DNA from: Oscillibacter sp. ER4 | GTDB taxonomy: Bacteria; Bacillota; Clostridia; Oscillospirales; Oscillospiraceae | Assembly (NCBI RefSeq): GCF_000765235.1 | Contig: NZ_JPJG01000029.1 | Span: 17,334-81,333, forward strand | Reading direction: 5' to 3' | Length of the DNA stretch: 64,000 nucleotides | In this document: positions 42,925-52,544 of the stretch, piece by piece | How positions within the stretch are numbered: position 1 is the stretch's first letter | Layout: each line of letters begins with the position of its first letter | The notes under the pieces: generated by a model | The model's database searches: none | The model's input: the letters and a program-made list of their open reading frames with translations, nothing else | Told to the model about the DNA's origin: nothing | Program-made: the position numbers and the translations under genes

Positions 42925-43488
42925 ATGGCATATACGAAAGAACAGGCGTGGGAGCTGCTCACGCAGTACAACAAGGGTGAATTCCACTTAAAGCACGCCA
43001 ACACCGTCGCCGACGTGATGCGCTGGTACGCAGAAAAGCTTGGCTATGGCGACGAGGCGGACTTCTGGGAGATCGTCGGCCTTCTCCACGACCTTGATTT
43101 TGAGATGTATCCCGACGAGCACTGCATCAAGTCGCAGGAGATCATGCGTGAAAACGGTCTCGACGAGCGCCTGATCCGCGCCACCGCCAGCCACGGCTAC
43201 GGCCTGCACTTTGACGGCCTTCCCGAGCCTCAGCACGAGATGGAAAAGGTCCTCTTTGCCACCGACGAGCTCACAGGCCTGATCGGCGCGGTCGCGCTCA
43301 TGCGCCCGAGCAAGAGCGTCAGCGATCTTGAGGTCAAATCCGTCAAGAAAAAGTATAAGGACAAGAAGTTTGCCGCCGGCTGCTCGCGCGAGGTCATCGA
43401 GCGCGGCGCGGAAATGCTCGGCTGGGATCTTGACACGCTCATTGAGCAGACGATCCTCGCCATGCGCGCAAGCAGTCATGTCGAATAA
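42925..43488 (+). CDS. HD-domain phosphohydrolase-like protein
   Basis: A protein of 187 residues from ATG 42925 (AGGGAGGCC). Metal-binding HD signature: H-A-N-T-V near residue 24, L-L-H-D-L-D-F-E near residue 53, then H-C-I-K and A-S-H-G-Y. Often annotated as an HDIG-type hydrolase; the substrate is unknown. Probably cotranscribed with the rhomboid-like gene upstream. Confidence 0.85.
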   Translation: MAYTKEQAWELLTQYNKGEFHLKHANTVADVMRWYAEKLGYGDEADFWEIVGLLHDLDFEMYPDEHCIKSQEIMRENGLDERLIRATASHGYGLHFDGLPEPQHEMEKVLFATDELTGLIGAVALMRPSKSVSDLEVKSVKKKYKDKKFAAGCSREVIERGAEMLGWDLDTLIEQTILAMRASSHVE

Positions 43489-43545
43489 TTTCCCTGCATA
43501 AATTCCTACCGGTCATTTATTACCTGCGGAAAGGAAGGTGCTTTT

Positions 43546-44226
43546 ATGAGCGATTTTACCCCTACGCCCACGCCGAGTTACAGCGGAAAGCTCCGCAACC
43601 ATATGCTGATGGTGCCCGAGTGCATCAACGAGTGCAGCGGCATCCGCATCTTCGGCAGAACGATCAAGTCCTTTGTCTTTTCCACTGACGTTGCCACCAT
43701 CGCAAGCGTCAATGCCGATGCGGTGATTGCCGTTTATCCCTTTACCCCGCAGCCGCGCATCGTGCGCGCCGTCATCAGCGTGGCGGATATGCCCGTGTTC
43801 TGCGGCGTCGGCGGCGGCTTCACGTCTGGCGCGCGCTCTGTCGCCCAGGCGATGGAGGCTGAGCACTGCGGCGCTTACGGCGTTGTGCTCAACGCGCCCG
43901 TTTCGGCGGATATTCTGCGCGACATCAAGTCGCACATCGACATTCCGGTCGTGGCGACCATCGTCTCCGCCACGCAGGACACTGAGGCTCGTATTGCCGC
44001 AGGCGTTGACATTTTGAACGTCTCTGCCGCGTCGGAAACGCCGCAGCTCGTCGCCGCGCTCCGCGAGCGCCATCCCGAGATCCCCATCATCGCCACCGGC
44101 GGCCCGAAGGATGAGACTATTCGCAAGACCATCGCGGCAGGCGCGAACGCCATCACCTACACCCCGCCCGACAACGGTGTGCTGCTGGCTGAGATCATGC
44201 ACGCACACCGCGAGCGCTACCGGTAA
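43546..44226 (+). CDS. TIM-barrel protein, putative hydrolase/aldolase-like
   Basis: This 226-residue protein has a repeating beta-alpha pattern: V-I-A-V-Y-P-F, V-F-C-G-V-G-G-G, A-Y-G-V-V-L-N-A-P-V, V-V-A-T-I-V-S-A, V-D-I-L-N-V-S-A-A, I-I-A-T-G-G-P. The phosphate-loop-like I-A-T-G-G-P near the C-terminus is typical of small phosphate-binding barrels. The substrate is unknown; it is usually only called a hydrolase in databases as remembered. RBS GGAAGG before ATG 43546. A terminator follows. Confidence 0.7.
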   Translation: MSDFTPTPTPSYSGKLRNHMLMVPECINECSGIRIFGRTIKSFVFSTDVATIASVNADAVIAVYPFTPQPRIVRAVISVADMPVFCGVGGGFTSGARSVAQAMEAEHCGAYGVVLNAPVSADILRDIKSHIDIPVVATIVSATQDTEARIAAGVDILNVSAASETPQLVAALRERHPEIPIIATGGPKDETIRKTIAAGANAITYTPPDNGVLLAEIMHAHRERYR

Positions 44227-44235
44227 GCTACATAT

Positions 44236-44272
44236 AAAAAATGCTGGCTCTTATGAGCCAGCATTTTTCTTT
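44236..44272. terminator. Bidirectional terminator
   Basis: A 12-base stem (AAATGCTGGCTC and its complement) with a TTAT loop and T-runs on both sides, shared by the TIM-barrel gene and the lipoprotein gene. Confidence 0.9.
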
Positions 44273-44277
44273 TATCT

Positions 44278-44883
44278 TCACGCTTCCTTGTTCGACAAAA
44301 ACTGGTAGCTGCCTTTGCTGCCCTTCAGCGTGACGATCCCCTTTTCACCGCTCTCCTGCTCATAGGCGAGCGCGATAGTCCCGTCCTCGTTCTGCTCGAG
44401 CGAGGTGACCGTGCAGCGCTGGAAATTCGTATCGCCGTGGAGCAGATAATAGGCGTCGTACTCCTCGAGATAGATGAACTGGTCGAGATTCTTTTTGTTC
44501 GTCTCGTCCAGTTCCACGCCCAAATACTCCTGCAAAAAGGCGTCCATTTCCGTTCTCTGCGTTTTGATGGGATAATGCTCAAACGCCACCGGGCCGATTG
44601 CTGTCTGTTCTGCCTCAGTGACCTCTTCCTGTATTCCTGTCGGGCCATTATAAAAGAGCTCATAGAGGTCGATGTCCGCGGCGGTGTCGTAATAGCTGCT
44701 GAGCAGCATATTCGTCATGCACACGCCGCTGCCCACATTGAAAAATTCCGTGTTGAACCATTCGATGTCCACCGTAGACGTCTCATCATCCGGCGGCGGT
44801 ACGTCGTCCGCGGGCTTCGTGCCGCAGGCGGTCAGTGCGCAGCACAGGGTAAAAAGCAGTAGGAAGATTTTTACTCTCTTCAT
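44278..44883 (-). CDS. Lipoprotein of unknown function
   Basis: About 201 residues from ATG 44883, spaced from GGAG; an upstream ATG is too close to it. The signal peptide ends with the lipobox L-T-A-C-G, cysteine near residue 20. The rest is acidic, with conserved-looking W-F-N-T-E and Y-D-A-Y-Y-L-L-H-G-D-T blocks. No family assigned. It is followed by a terminator shared with the TIM-barrel gene. Confidence 0.7.
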   Translation of the reverse strand: MKRVKIFLLLFTLCCALTACGTKPADDVPPPDDETSTVDIEWFNTEFFNVGSGVCMTNMLLSSYYDTAADIDLYELFYNGPTGIQEEVTEAEQTAIGPVAFEHYPIKTQRTEMDAFLQEYLGVELDETNKKNLDQFIYLEEYDAYYLLHGDTNFQRCTVTSLEQNEDGTIALAYEQESGEKGIVTLKGSKGSYQFLSNKEA

Positions 44884-44981
44884 TTCTCTCATTCTCCGTT
44901 AGAGTGGTCCTATTATGATCGCTTCTGCGGCGCGGCCGCACTTTTTACGCCATGGGACTCTCCTCTCTCTCTCCTATTCTC

Positions 44982-46346
44982 TCAGTACGGGCACGGGAAC
45001 GCGGAGAACACCGCGTGGCCGCCGACGATGGTAAAGGGATATTCGAAGTTCTCCTCCTCGCCGTTCGGCGTCCAGCTCTGCGACGCTTCGTCCCAATCGC
45101 CGTAGGTGATGGTCTGAGTCACGGTGCCGCTCTCACCGTCGAGCGTCACGCTGTGCATCTCATCGATTACGGAATCGTCGCTGCCGCGGTCGGCAGACAG
45201 GACGTATAGTCTGCCGTTCACCTCAGCGTAGCGGTCAGACTCTTCAAACCACTGGTCGACCAGCGCCTTGTCGAAGTAGCGGTACATCAGATCGTGCATG
45301 TCCTCGAGCGTCGAAACGCTGGGGATCGCCGCACTGTAGTAGGTGTAGCCGTTGATCTCCGTCTCGTCCGGCGCATCTCCGATCGGCGGCGTGTTCATAA
45401 AGAACCACGCCCACAGTGTGATCGCCGTGTCGAAATCCGCCAACACGGTCTGCTCCTGCGAGACGTCTAAAATCGTCTTCGCGTGCTCACTCAGCGCGTT
45501 GTAGAATTCGCTGTACGGCACCGCGAACACCTGCGGCCCTGCCGCATACGGCGCGATGACGTACTGGTCGAACGTGACCGTCAGGCCGTTTTCCGTAAAG
45601 TTCAGCGTCGCGAGCGTGGGGAAATCCTGCAAATAAGAGTCATAATCGTCAAAATATCCTTCGCTGAGGCCCTTTTGCGCGATCTGCTCGTAGATATTCC
45701 AATAAATGCTCTCCTGCAGCGAGTTTCCCTGCAAATTGCCCTCCTCCGAGGCCAGCGCGTCCAGCGTCAGGAATTCGCCCGTCGTCAGATCAAAGCTCCA
45801 CGCGCGGGTGGCGGAATTCGGATGCACGCCGCCGTAGTAGGTGTAGTTCTCCGCCGCGACGCTCAGGAGCTTCCCCTCGGTCATGTAGGTCTGCGTCAGG
45901 CTCAGCTCGTTCGTCCAGTAGCTTCCGTTCAAAAAGACCGATGTGCCGTTTTCCGCATAGAGCTCCTTGGCCTCTGCGGCCATCTGCGCCGCCTCGGACT
46001 CAAGCCCTGCGAGCACATTATTCATCTCCGTGTTGAAGGCATTCTGCGCCGTGACCTGCGCGGGTTTTCCCGCACCGCCGTTCGCCGTCACGTTCTCCGC
46101 CAGCGTGTAGAGCTCGCCGTCCTCCGTGCGCAGTTCGAGCACCGGCAGTTCGTAGCGCTCCGCCAGAAGCACCGTGCCGTCGTCGGCCTTGTACTCGTTT
46201 TCGTAAACTTGCGTCGCGACTTCAAAGTGCAGCGTGCTCGCCTGCGGCGGCGCGTTGTCCTCCGGCCCGCCGGGCGCTCCTGCGCCGCAGGCGGTCAAAT
46301 TCAGCGCCAGCACGCAGCAAAGCAGCAGCGTCATCCATTTTTTCAT
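44982..46346 (-). CDS. Lipoprotein with DUF3298/DUF4163 (RsiV-like) domain
   Basis: A protein of 454 residues from ATG 46346 (GAAAGGAGAA site). The signal peptide ends in L-T-A-C-G. The middle part (about residues 50-280) has the S-L-T-Q-T-Y, Y-T-Y-Y-G-G-V-H-P-N-S-A-T-R-A-W-S-F-D-L-T-T-G and T-F-D-Q-Y-V-I-A-P-Y-A-A-G-P blocks of the DUF4163/DUF3298 module, also found in the extracellular part of anti-sigma factor RsiV. That domain can bind lysozyme-like molecules in RsiV; here no sigma partner is seen. The C-terminal 150 residues are extra. Confidence 0.8.
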   Translation of the reverse strand: MKKWMTLLLCCVLALNLTACGAGAPGGPEDNAPPQASTLHFEVATQVYENEYKADDGTVLLAERYELPVLELRTEDGELYTLAENVTANGGAGKPAQVTAQNAFNTEMNNVLAGLESEAAQMAAEAKELYAENGTSVFLNGSYWTNELSLTQTYMTEGKLLSVAAENYTYYGGVHPNSATRAWSFDLTTGEFLTLDALASEEGNLQGNSLQESIYWNIYEQIAQKGLSEGYFDDYDSYLQDFPTLATLNFTENGLTVTFDQYVIAPYAAGPQVFAVPYSEFYNALSEHAKTILDVSQEQTVLADFDTAITLWAWFFMNTPPIGDAPDETEINGYTYYSAAIPSVSTLEDMHDLMYRYFDKALVDQWFEESDRYAEVNGRLYVLSADRGSDDSVIDEMHSVTLDGESGTVTQTITYGDWDEASQSWTPNGEEENFEYPFTIVGGHAVFSAFPCPY

Positions 46347-46378
46347 TCTGTTCTCCTTTCGAGGTCTCGGTTCCTTGC

Positions 46379-47578
46379 TCAAACGATCACAGGCCCCTCC
46401 GTCCACGCGCTGCTGCCTCTGGCCGCGCGCAGCTCGGGATAGGCGAGCACGTATTGATCCGCCGCGCGCGCCGTCAGAGCGAAGAGCTTCTGCGCCTCCT
46501 CGCTCAACGCGCGCACATCGGCGCTCTTGGTCAGCACCGGTGCGCTTCCCGTTTTTTTGATCGTTTTGAGCAGCTTTCGTCCCCGCTCATTGCACGCCAG
46601 CACGCGCAGATAGGGGACCTCCGGCGGCACATCCGCCGCAGTCACGTCCAGATACGCCGCAAGCAGCATCCGCCGCAGCCGCGCATAGGCATAGCGCTTC
46701 GTCTTCACCGCGGAGAGCAGCTCGTCGACGGACGCTGCCGTCCGCGCTGCGTCATAAAACCGGCGATAAAGGCCTTCATTCCCGCTGTCATAGCGGGCGA
46801 AGTCCTCCTCGCACATCGCGCGCAGCCGGGAAAGCACCGCCCGCTCCGCATTCTGCATCGTCACCGGCGCGCGGCCCGCTGCGCATTCGCGCGCATAGAT
46901 GGCGGCGCTCTCCGCCGTCAGATACGCGGAGGCGTCCTCTCCGTTCGTGAGCAGCTCGCGGATGTGGCTCGCCGAGGCGAAGCCCTTCGCCGCACCCCCG
47001 TTGTGCCCGACGACCTTTCGCAATATTGCCAGCGGCGCGATGGTACTGCCGCTTTGCAGCAGCGCCTTGCAGTATTCTACGCCGAGGATATCGTTCGGCT
47101 CCCGGAGCACCGCGGCATCCTCGCCGATGAGCGCCCTCGTGGCGCTCTCCCTCGCCGTGGCAAAGGACAGGCCCTTGGCAAGCTCCTCTCGCAGCGCGTC
47201 GGGAAAATCCGCCCGCAGCAGTGCCTTTGCCGCGCGCTGCAATTTCGCCGCGTTACCGCATTCGCTGCCAAAGACCAGCGTGTCGACCACGCCCGTCGCC
47301 GCCAAAATGCTCACGCCGCCGCGGGCAAAGCCCTCCGCCGACGAAATGGCCCACGGCAGCGGCAGCTCAAGGACTAAATCTGCCCCGCTGCGCACGGCAG
47401 CCTCGGCGCGCGCATGCGCGCGTTCAATGGCAAAATCGCCCCGCTGGACAAAATCGCCGCTCATCGCGCACACGACCGCGCACTCTTCCTCGCCTGCCAG
47501 ACGGCGCAATTCATCAATTTGCCACTTGTGGCCGCGGTGGAAGGGATTATATTCGCATATTATACCAAATACCCTCAT
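46379..47578 (-). CDS. tmcAL: tRNA(Met) cytidine acetate ligase TmcAL (YlbM family)
   Basis: This 399-residue enzyme acetylates the wobble cytidine of elongator tRNA-Met using acetate and ATP. The nucleotidyltransferase start G-I-I-C-E-Y-N-P-F-H-R-G-H is at residues 5-17, followed by S-G-D-F-V-Q-R-G. G-S-E-C-G and E-P-N-D-I-L-G-V-E-Y further match the family. The length is normal. It lies divergently beside ackA, which also involves acetate. Confidence 0.92.
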   Translation of the reverse strand: MRVFGIICEYNPFHRGHKWQIDELRRLAGEEECAVVCAMSGDFVQRGDFAIERAHARAEAAVRSGADLVLELPLPWAISSAEGFARGGVSILAATGVVDTLVFGSECGNAAKLQRAAKALLRADFPDALREELAKGLSFATARESATRALIGEDAAVLREPNDILGVEYCKALLQSGSTIAPLAILRKVVGHNGGAAKGFASASHIRELLTNGEDASAYLTAESAAIYARECAAGRAPVTMQNAERAVLSRLRAMCEEDFARYDSGNEGLYRRFYDAARTAASVDELLSAVKTKRYAYARLRRMLLAAYLDVTAADVPPEVPYLRVLACNERGRKLLKTIKKTGSAPVLTKSADVRALSEEAQKLFALTARAADQYVLAYPELRAARGSSAWTEGPVIV

Positions 47579-47628
47579 GGAAGTCCTCTCAAAGCGGTTA
47601 CAAAAGAGTTACGTTTTGTTAAATTTAC

Positions 47629-47656
47629 TTGTCTTTGCGAAAAAAGTTGTTATAAT
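47629..47656 (+). promoter_or_regulatory. Promoter of ackA
   Basis: TTGTCT-16-TATAAT on the plus strand, about 97 bases before the ackA start codon, so the transcript has a leader of roughly 90 bases with no obvious riboswitch. Confidence 0.75.
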
Positions 47657-47752
47657 ATATTCTGTATCGAATTGTACATCCGATTAATTTGATTCTTATT
47701 TTATCGGAAATTTGGGCGCAATGCAAGCGCCCTCGGAAAAAGGAGTATACTT

Positions 47753-48952
47753 ATGAATGTTCTGGTCATCAACGCAGGTTCTTCTTCCCTGAAGTATCAG
47801 CTGCTCAACCCCACCACGGGCGAGCTGCTGGCGAAGGGTCTGTGCGAGCGCATCGGCATCGACGGTCTGTTCACCTATAAGCCCCAGCTTCCCGGCAAGG
47901 AAGCCATCAAGGCCGCTCCCGTCTCCATGCCCACCCACAGCGAGGCCATCCAGGCCGTGCTGAACGCGCTCGTCGACGAGAAGAACGGCGTCATCGGCTC
48001 CATGAAGGAGATCGACGCTGTCGGCCACCGCGTCGTCCACGGCGGCGAAAAGTTTGCCAAGTCCGTCGTCATCACCGACGAGGTCATGCAGGCAATCGAG
48101 GAGTGCAATCCCCTCGCCCCACTCCACAACCCCGCCAACATCATCGGCATCAAGACCTGCCAGGAGCTCATGCCCGGCGTGCCCATGGTCGCCGTGTTCG
48201 ACACTGCCTTCCACCAGACCATGCCCCCCGTGGCCTATACCTATGCCATTCCCTATGAGTACTATGAGAAGGACAAGGTCCGCCGCTACGGCTTCCACGG
48301 CACCTCTCACAAGTATGTTTCCCAGCGCGCGGCCGATATGCTCGGCAAGCCCATCGAGCAGCTCAAGCTCATCTCCTGCCACCTCGGCAACGGCTCCTCC
48401 GTCACCGCGATCGACGGCGGCAAGAGCGTCGACACCTCCATGGGCTTCACCCCGCTCGCCGGTCTTCCCATGGGTACCCGCTCCGGCGACATTGACGCCG
48501 GTATCCTCGAGTACCTGATGAACAAGTACGGCATGGACATCAAGGAGATGGTCAATGTCCTCAACAAGAAGTCCGGCGTCATGGGCGTCAGCGGCGTCAG
48601 CTCCGACTTCCGCGATCTCGAAGAGGCTTTCGAGCAGGGCAATGAGCGCGCCGGCCTTGCCGTCGATATGTTCAACTACGGCGTGAAGAAGCTCATCGGT
48701 GCGTATGCCGCCGCGATGGGCGGCGTGGACGCCATCATCTTCACCGCAGGTGTCGGCGAGAACAGCGCTTCCCAGCGCATGGCCATCGCCTCCGGCCTCG
48801 AGTTCATGGGCGTCAAGATGGACGAGGACGCCAACAAGGTCCGCGGCGAAGAACGCGTCATCTCCGCGCCCGACTCCAAGGTCACCGTCCTCCTTATCCC
48901 CACGAACGAGGAGCTCATGATCGCCATGGATACCGAGGCGCTCGTCGGCTAA
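47753..48952 (+). CDS. ackA: Acetate kinase
   Basis: A protein of 399 residues from ATG 47753 (AAAAAGGAG site). It interconverts acetyl phosphate and ADP with acetate and ATP, a main ATP source in fermentation. Signatures: N-A-G-S-S-S-L-K-Y at residues 7-15, H-R-V-V-H-G-G-E near residue 87, F-D-T-A-F-H-Q-T-M-P near 146, G-F-H-G-T-S-H near 180 and L-G-N-G-S-S near 211. No pta is next to it. Confidence 0.98.
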   Translation: MNVLVINAGSSSLKYQLLNPTTGELLAKGLCERIGIDGLFTYKPQLPGKEAIKAAPVSMPTHSEAIQAVLNALVDEKNGVIGSMKEIDAVGHRVVHGGEKFAKSVVITDEVMQAIEECNPLAPLHNPANIIGIKTCQELMPGVPMVAVFDTAFHQTMPPVAYTYAIPYEYYEKDKVRRYGFHGTSHKYVSQRAADMLGKPIEQLKLISCHLGNGSSVTAIDGGKSVDTSMGFTPLAGLPMGTRSGDIDAGILEYLMNKYGMDIKEMVNVLNKKSGVMGVSGVSSDFRDLEEAFEQGNERAGLAVDMFNYGVKKLIGAYAAAMGGVDAIIFTAGVGENSASQRMAIASGLEFMGVKMDEDANKVRGEERVISAPDSKVTVLLIPTNEELMIAMDTEALVG

Positions 48953-48973
48953 GTCATCGACAACCGATTATAA

Positions 48974-49009
48974 AAAATCCGCTTACGAAATTCGTAAGCG
49001 GATTTTTTT
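48974..49009. terminator. Bidirectional terminator
   Basis: A near-perfect 16-base hairpin (AAATCCGCTTACGAAA and complement) with T-runs on both exits, shared by ackA and the amidohydrolase gene. Confidence 0.95.
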
Positions 49010-50195
49010 ATTGCCGGTCTTCGAGCCACTGCATCGCGCCATAGGCGAGCAGTGCGCTCCCGCGCGGTAAAATGTTCTCGTTGAAGACGACGCTCTCGTT
49101 GTGCATGGGCTTTCCGTAGCGCGCGTCCTCCTGCGCCGTGCCCGCGCCGAGCAACAGATACGCGCACGGCAGCTCGTAGGTGTAGGACGCAAAGTCCTCC
49201 GAGCCCATCCCGCCCTCACGCAGGCGGTAGACGCTCTTCTCGCCGAACAGCATTTCGGCGCAGCGTGCCATCTGCTCGGTCAGCGCCTCGTCGTTTTTGA
49301 GCGGCGGCGCGCTCGCAAGCTCTTCGACGCTCGCGCTGCCGCGGAAGGCCCTGGCCGTCGCGTCCGCGATCTCGCCGATGCGGCACAGGATCAGCGCGGT
49401 CACGTCGCGGTCGAACGTGCGGATCGTGCCCTCGATCACGGCCTCCTGCGGGATGATATTCGGCGCGTGCCCCGCGCTGAATTTGCCCATCGTCACGATG
49501 GCGGGCGTCTTCGCGGGCAGCTCGCGCGCCGTGATCTCCTGAAGCGCAAGGTAGATGTGCGCGGCAATGTTGATTGGGTCGACGCCCGTCTCCGGCATTG
49601 CCCCGTGACAGCCGACACCCTTGATCGTGATGCGAAACAGCGTGCAACCCGCCATAAACGTTCCCTTGCCGCAGAGCACGAGGCCCGACGGCGTCCCGGA
49701 GTTCACGTGCAGCGCCATCGCCGCCTGCGGCTTCGGCGCTTCCAGCACACCGGCCTTAAGCATTGCTTTCGCGCCCGTGAAACCCTCCTCGTCGGGCTGG
49801 AAGACAAGTTTCACAGTGCCCTTAATCTCACTTTGATGCGCCTTGAGTAGCCTTGCAGCACCCAGCAGCATGGCTGCGTGCATGTCGTGTCCGCAGGCGT
49901 GCATGCTGCCGTTTTCCGAACGGAACGGCAGGTCGGTCTTCTCCTTCACCTTGAGCGCGTCCATGTCGGCGCGCAGCAGGATACAGCGCCCCGTATCCTC
50001 GCCCGTGAGCTCCGCGACCACGCCGCCGCCCAGCTCGCGCGGCTCATAGCCGAGCAATCGCAGCTTTTCTTCGACAAATTGAACCGTCTGCGGCAGGTGC
50101 GCGCCGACCTCCGGCGCGCGGTGGATCGCTCTCCGGTTCTCGACGATCTCGTCTTTCATTTCGATGGCTTCCGCCAGTAAAGTCTCTCCGTTCAT
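49008..50195 (-). CDS. M20-family amidohydrolase (N-acyl-L-amino acid hydrolase-like)
   Basis: A protein of 395 residues from ATG 50195 behind AAAGGAAG; the longer frame upstream has no site. The M20D pattern has R-A-D-M-D-A-L near residue 76, C-G-H-D-M-H near 97, the metal glutamate in Q-P-D-E-E-G near 132, and H-V-N near 163. It would hydrolyse N-acyl amino acids such as hippurate or acetylated peptides. It is 15 bases after the NhaC-type gene, so they are cotranscribed; a transporter-hydrolase pair is plausible. Confidence 0.9.
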   Translation of the reverse strand: MNGETLLAEAIEMKDEIVENRRAIHRAPEVGAHLPQTVQFVEEKLRLLGYEPRELGGGVVAELTGEDTGRCILLRADMDALKVKEKTDLPFRSENGSMHACGHDMHAAMLLGAARLLKAHQSEIKGTVKLVFQPDEEGFTGAKAMLKAGVLEAPKPQAAMALHVNSGTPSGLVLCGKGTFMAGCTLFRITIKGVGCHGAMPETGVDPINIAAHIYLALQEITARELPAKTPAIVTMGKFSAGHAPNIIPQEAVIEGTIRTFDRDVTALILCRIGEIADATARAFRGSASVEELASAPPLKNDEALTEQMARCAEMLFGEKSVYRLREGGMGSEDFASYTYELPCAYLLLGAGTAQEDARYGKPMHNESVVFNENILPRGSALLAYGAMQWLEDRQ

Positions 50196-50209
50196 GCAAA
50201 CTTCCTTTC

Positions 50210-51523
50210 TCATTTCTGCGCGGCGGTTTTTTTCGCCGCGCGCTGCTGCGCCGTCCGCCGCACGAGCTCGCACAGCGGCAGGATGTATAAAAAGCACGCA
50301 AACGCCATGCCTGTCATCGGCGCGCCGACGGTCGAGAGCGGCGTCGCCCCCGCAATCGACCACGGCACAAGCGCCGCGATGACGACGGCGCTATTTTCAA
50401 GGTTGATGGCAAATTCCTCTTTATCCTTCTGCGACGGCGCGCAGAGCTGGTTCGTCAGGATGATCGTCAGCGTCTGGTTGCAGGCGAGAAGGCTCGCCAA
50501 AACCGCCGTCAGCAGCATTGAGGCATAGGGCGAGGTCCTCTCACTCAGCGCCGTCACGCGCCCGCACAGCCCGTCGAGCAGCCCCGTCTTGCGAAAAATG
50601 CCGGAATACGCCGACGAGATCATCACGATCAGCGCCACGCGCACCATTGAAATGATGCCGCCGCCGTTGAGCATCGCGCCGACCTCGGCGTCCGACGCCG
50701 TGTAGCCTAAGATTGCGGTCCTGAGGATCGTCATAACATCCAGATGCCGCAGGAAAATGCACAGCACGACCGCCGCTAAAATGCTGACCGACATCGCCTT
50801 TTTCACGTTCACGCGTAGGACCGACAGGATCAAAATGAGCACCGCCGGCAGGCACATGACCCAGTGAAGCGTCATCTCGCGCCCGTAGAGCGACCACAGC
50901 TCGCCCGCCGCACCGCTGCCGCTTTTCACCATGCCGAGCGCCGCATAGACGCCGCAGCTCAGAAGAAACGGCACGAGCGCCGTCTTGAGCATGCGCTTGA
51001 TGTTGTCGTAAATGTTCGTCTCCGTCAGCTCGCTCACGAGCAGCGCGCTCGTCGAGACCGGCGAGCAGCGGTCGCCGAAGTATACGCCCGAAAGCATCGC
51101 GCCGCCGAGCAGCACGGGGTCCATGCCCATCGAAATGCCGACGCTCACGCAGATGGTGCCCATCGTCGCCGCCGTGCCGAACGCCGTGCCTGTCAGCATC
51201 GAGACACCGCAGTTTAGGAGAAACGTCATCAGCAGCAAGATCTCCGGCCGGATGAGGTCGACGGCGCAGCAGATGATGAACGGCAGCGTGCCGCACGCAC
51301 GCCAGAATGCCGTCAGAATACCGATCAGCGGAAAGACGAGCAGCACGCTCGTCGATGTCTTCACGCCCGAGCAGATCATCTTCCCGAGTTCTTTCCACGA
51401 AAAGCCCTGCTTTTTGCCGTACAGCGTGAAGATCACAAGCCCCGCCAGGAGCGCGTAGAGGATGTTCGTCCCCAGCACGATGCACACGAGCAGCGCAAGG
51501 CAGAATAAAACGATCGCAGCCAT
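50210..51523 (-). CDS. NhaC-family Na+/H+ antiporter-like permease
   Basis: A protein of 437 residues from ATG 51523, which has GGGAGGACT; an upstream in-frame start lacks a site. About eleven hydrophobic helices. The NhaC-type blocks T-G-T-A-F-G-T-A-A-T-M-G-T near residue 110 and G-A-M-L-S-G-V-Y-F-G-D-R-C-S-P-V-S near 145 are clear. Family members exchange Na+ with H+ or transport organic anions and amino acids. Its operon partner is an M20 amidohydrolase, so uptake of an N-acyl amino acid is a possible alternative role. Confidence 0.85.
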   Translation of the reverse strand: MAAIVLFCLALLVCIVLGTNILYALLAGLVIFTLYGKKQGFSWKELGKMICSGVKTSTSVLLVFPLIGILTAFWRACGTLPFIICCAVDLIRPEILLLMTFLLNCGVSMLTGTAFGTAATMGTICVSVGISMGMDPVLLGGAMLSGVYFGDRCSPVSTSALLVSELTETNIYDNIKRMLKTALVPFLLSCGVYAALGMVKSGSGAAGELWSLYGREMTLHWVMCLPAVLILILSVLRVNVKKAMSVSILAAVVLCIFLRHLDVMTILRTAILGYTASDAEVGAMLNGGGIISMVRVALIVMISSAYSGIFRKTGLLDGLCGRVTALSERTSPYASMLLTAVLASLLACNQTLTIILTNQLCAPSQKDKEEFAINLENSAVVIAALVPWSIAGATPLSTVGAPMTGMAFACFLYILPLCELVRRTAQQRAAKKTAAQK

Positions 51524-51595
51524 CCCAGTCCTCCCTATCCTTTTTAACACAGTATCGCTATCTTAGCACGAAGCGATCAAAAAGAAAACTCGTTT

Positions 51596-52514
51596 TTATC
51601 CCACCGCATACGCCCACAGCGGCAGCGTCAGCATGGATAAAAGCGTTGTGAACACGACATTTCGCGCGGCGAACGGCGCGTCGCTGCCGTATTTGGCGGC
51701 AAAGATGGCCGCCGTCGCGCCCGCGGGCATGCCCGTCATCAGGACACTCACGCCAAGCGCCGTCGGTTCAAGGTGCAGCAGCAGACCGACGCCCAGCGCT
51801 GCCGCGGGCAGCAGCGCGAGCCGCAGCAAGCTGAACTTTACCGTGTCGCGGCTCACGATGCTCTTGAGCGGCGCATCCGTCAGGATCGTGCCGACAATAA
51901 ACATCGTCAGTGCGGAGTTGCAGTTCCCGATATACTTCACGGTGTTCAGGATCACGGATGGCAACTGCACCTGCGTCACCATGCAGAGAAGTCCCAAGTA
52001 GATGGCGACAAGGCAGGGGTGCGTCAGCACGTTTTTGATGAGCTTTTTCTTTTCCACCGTCTCGCCCGCGACAAAGTACGTCGTGCCGACCGACCACATC
52101 ACAATGCGCATCGGGATCAAAAAAATCGAGGTGTAGAGTACGCCGACCTCGTTGTAGATGCCCTCGGCGATGGGATTGCCGAGAAAACCGCTCATCGGCA
52201 CGATGGTACAGTATTGCAGCACCTTTTTCCGCTGCGGATCATAGCGTTCAAAAAGGAACCGGTTCAAGGCGAGGCACAATAGCTGCATGACGACTGCGCT
52301 CACAAACAGCATCGCACAGGACTTGAGCACACCCGCATCCAGCTCAATGAGGCAGGATTTAAAGATGTTGCACGGGATGACCACATTGATACAGAGGTCG
52401 GCCAGGCACTTTTTGCCGTTTTCGTCGATGATGTCCTTCTTTATTGAGCAGCGCGCCGATCAGCATCATCGCAAAAAGCGTGAGCTGCAAGCTCCCCAGC
52501 TCTAAAATGCTCAT
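51596..52514 (-). pseudogene. AEC-family (auxin efflux carrier-like) permease, frameshifted near N-terminus
   Basis: Translation from ATG 52514 (GGGAGAGG site) gives M-S-I-L-E-L-G-S-L-Q-L-T-L-F-A-M-M-L-I-G-A-L-L-N-K, normal for the family. At about 52432-52437 (AATAAAGAAGGAC) one extra base shifts the frame. The true continuation D-I-I-D-E-N-G-K-K-C-L-A-D-L-C-I-N-V-V-I-P-C-N-I then runs to 51596 in the other frame, with about ten helices. If the extra G is real the gene is broken; it may instead be a sequencing error. Divergent from a LysR gene. Confidence 0.8.
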
Positions 52515-52544
52515 GTTCCTCTCCCGCCATCCTTTCCGATATGC

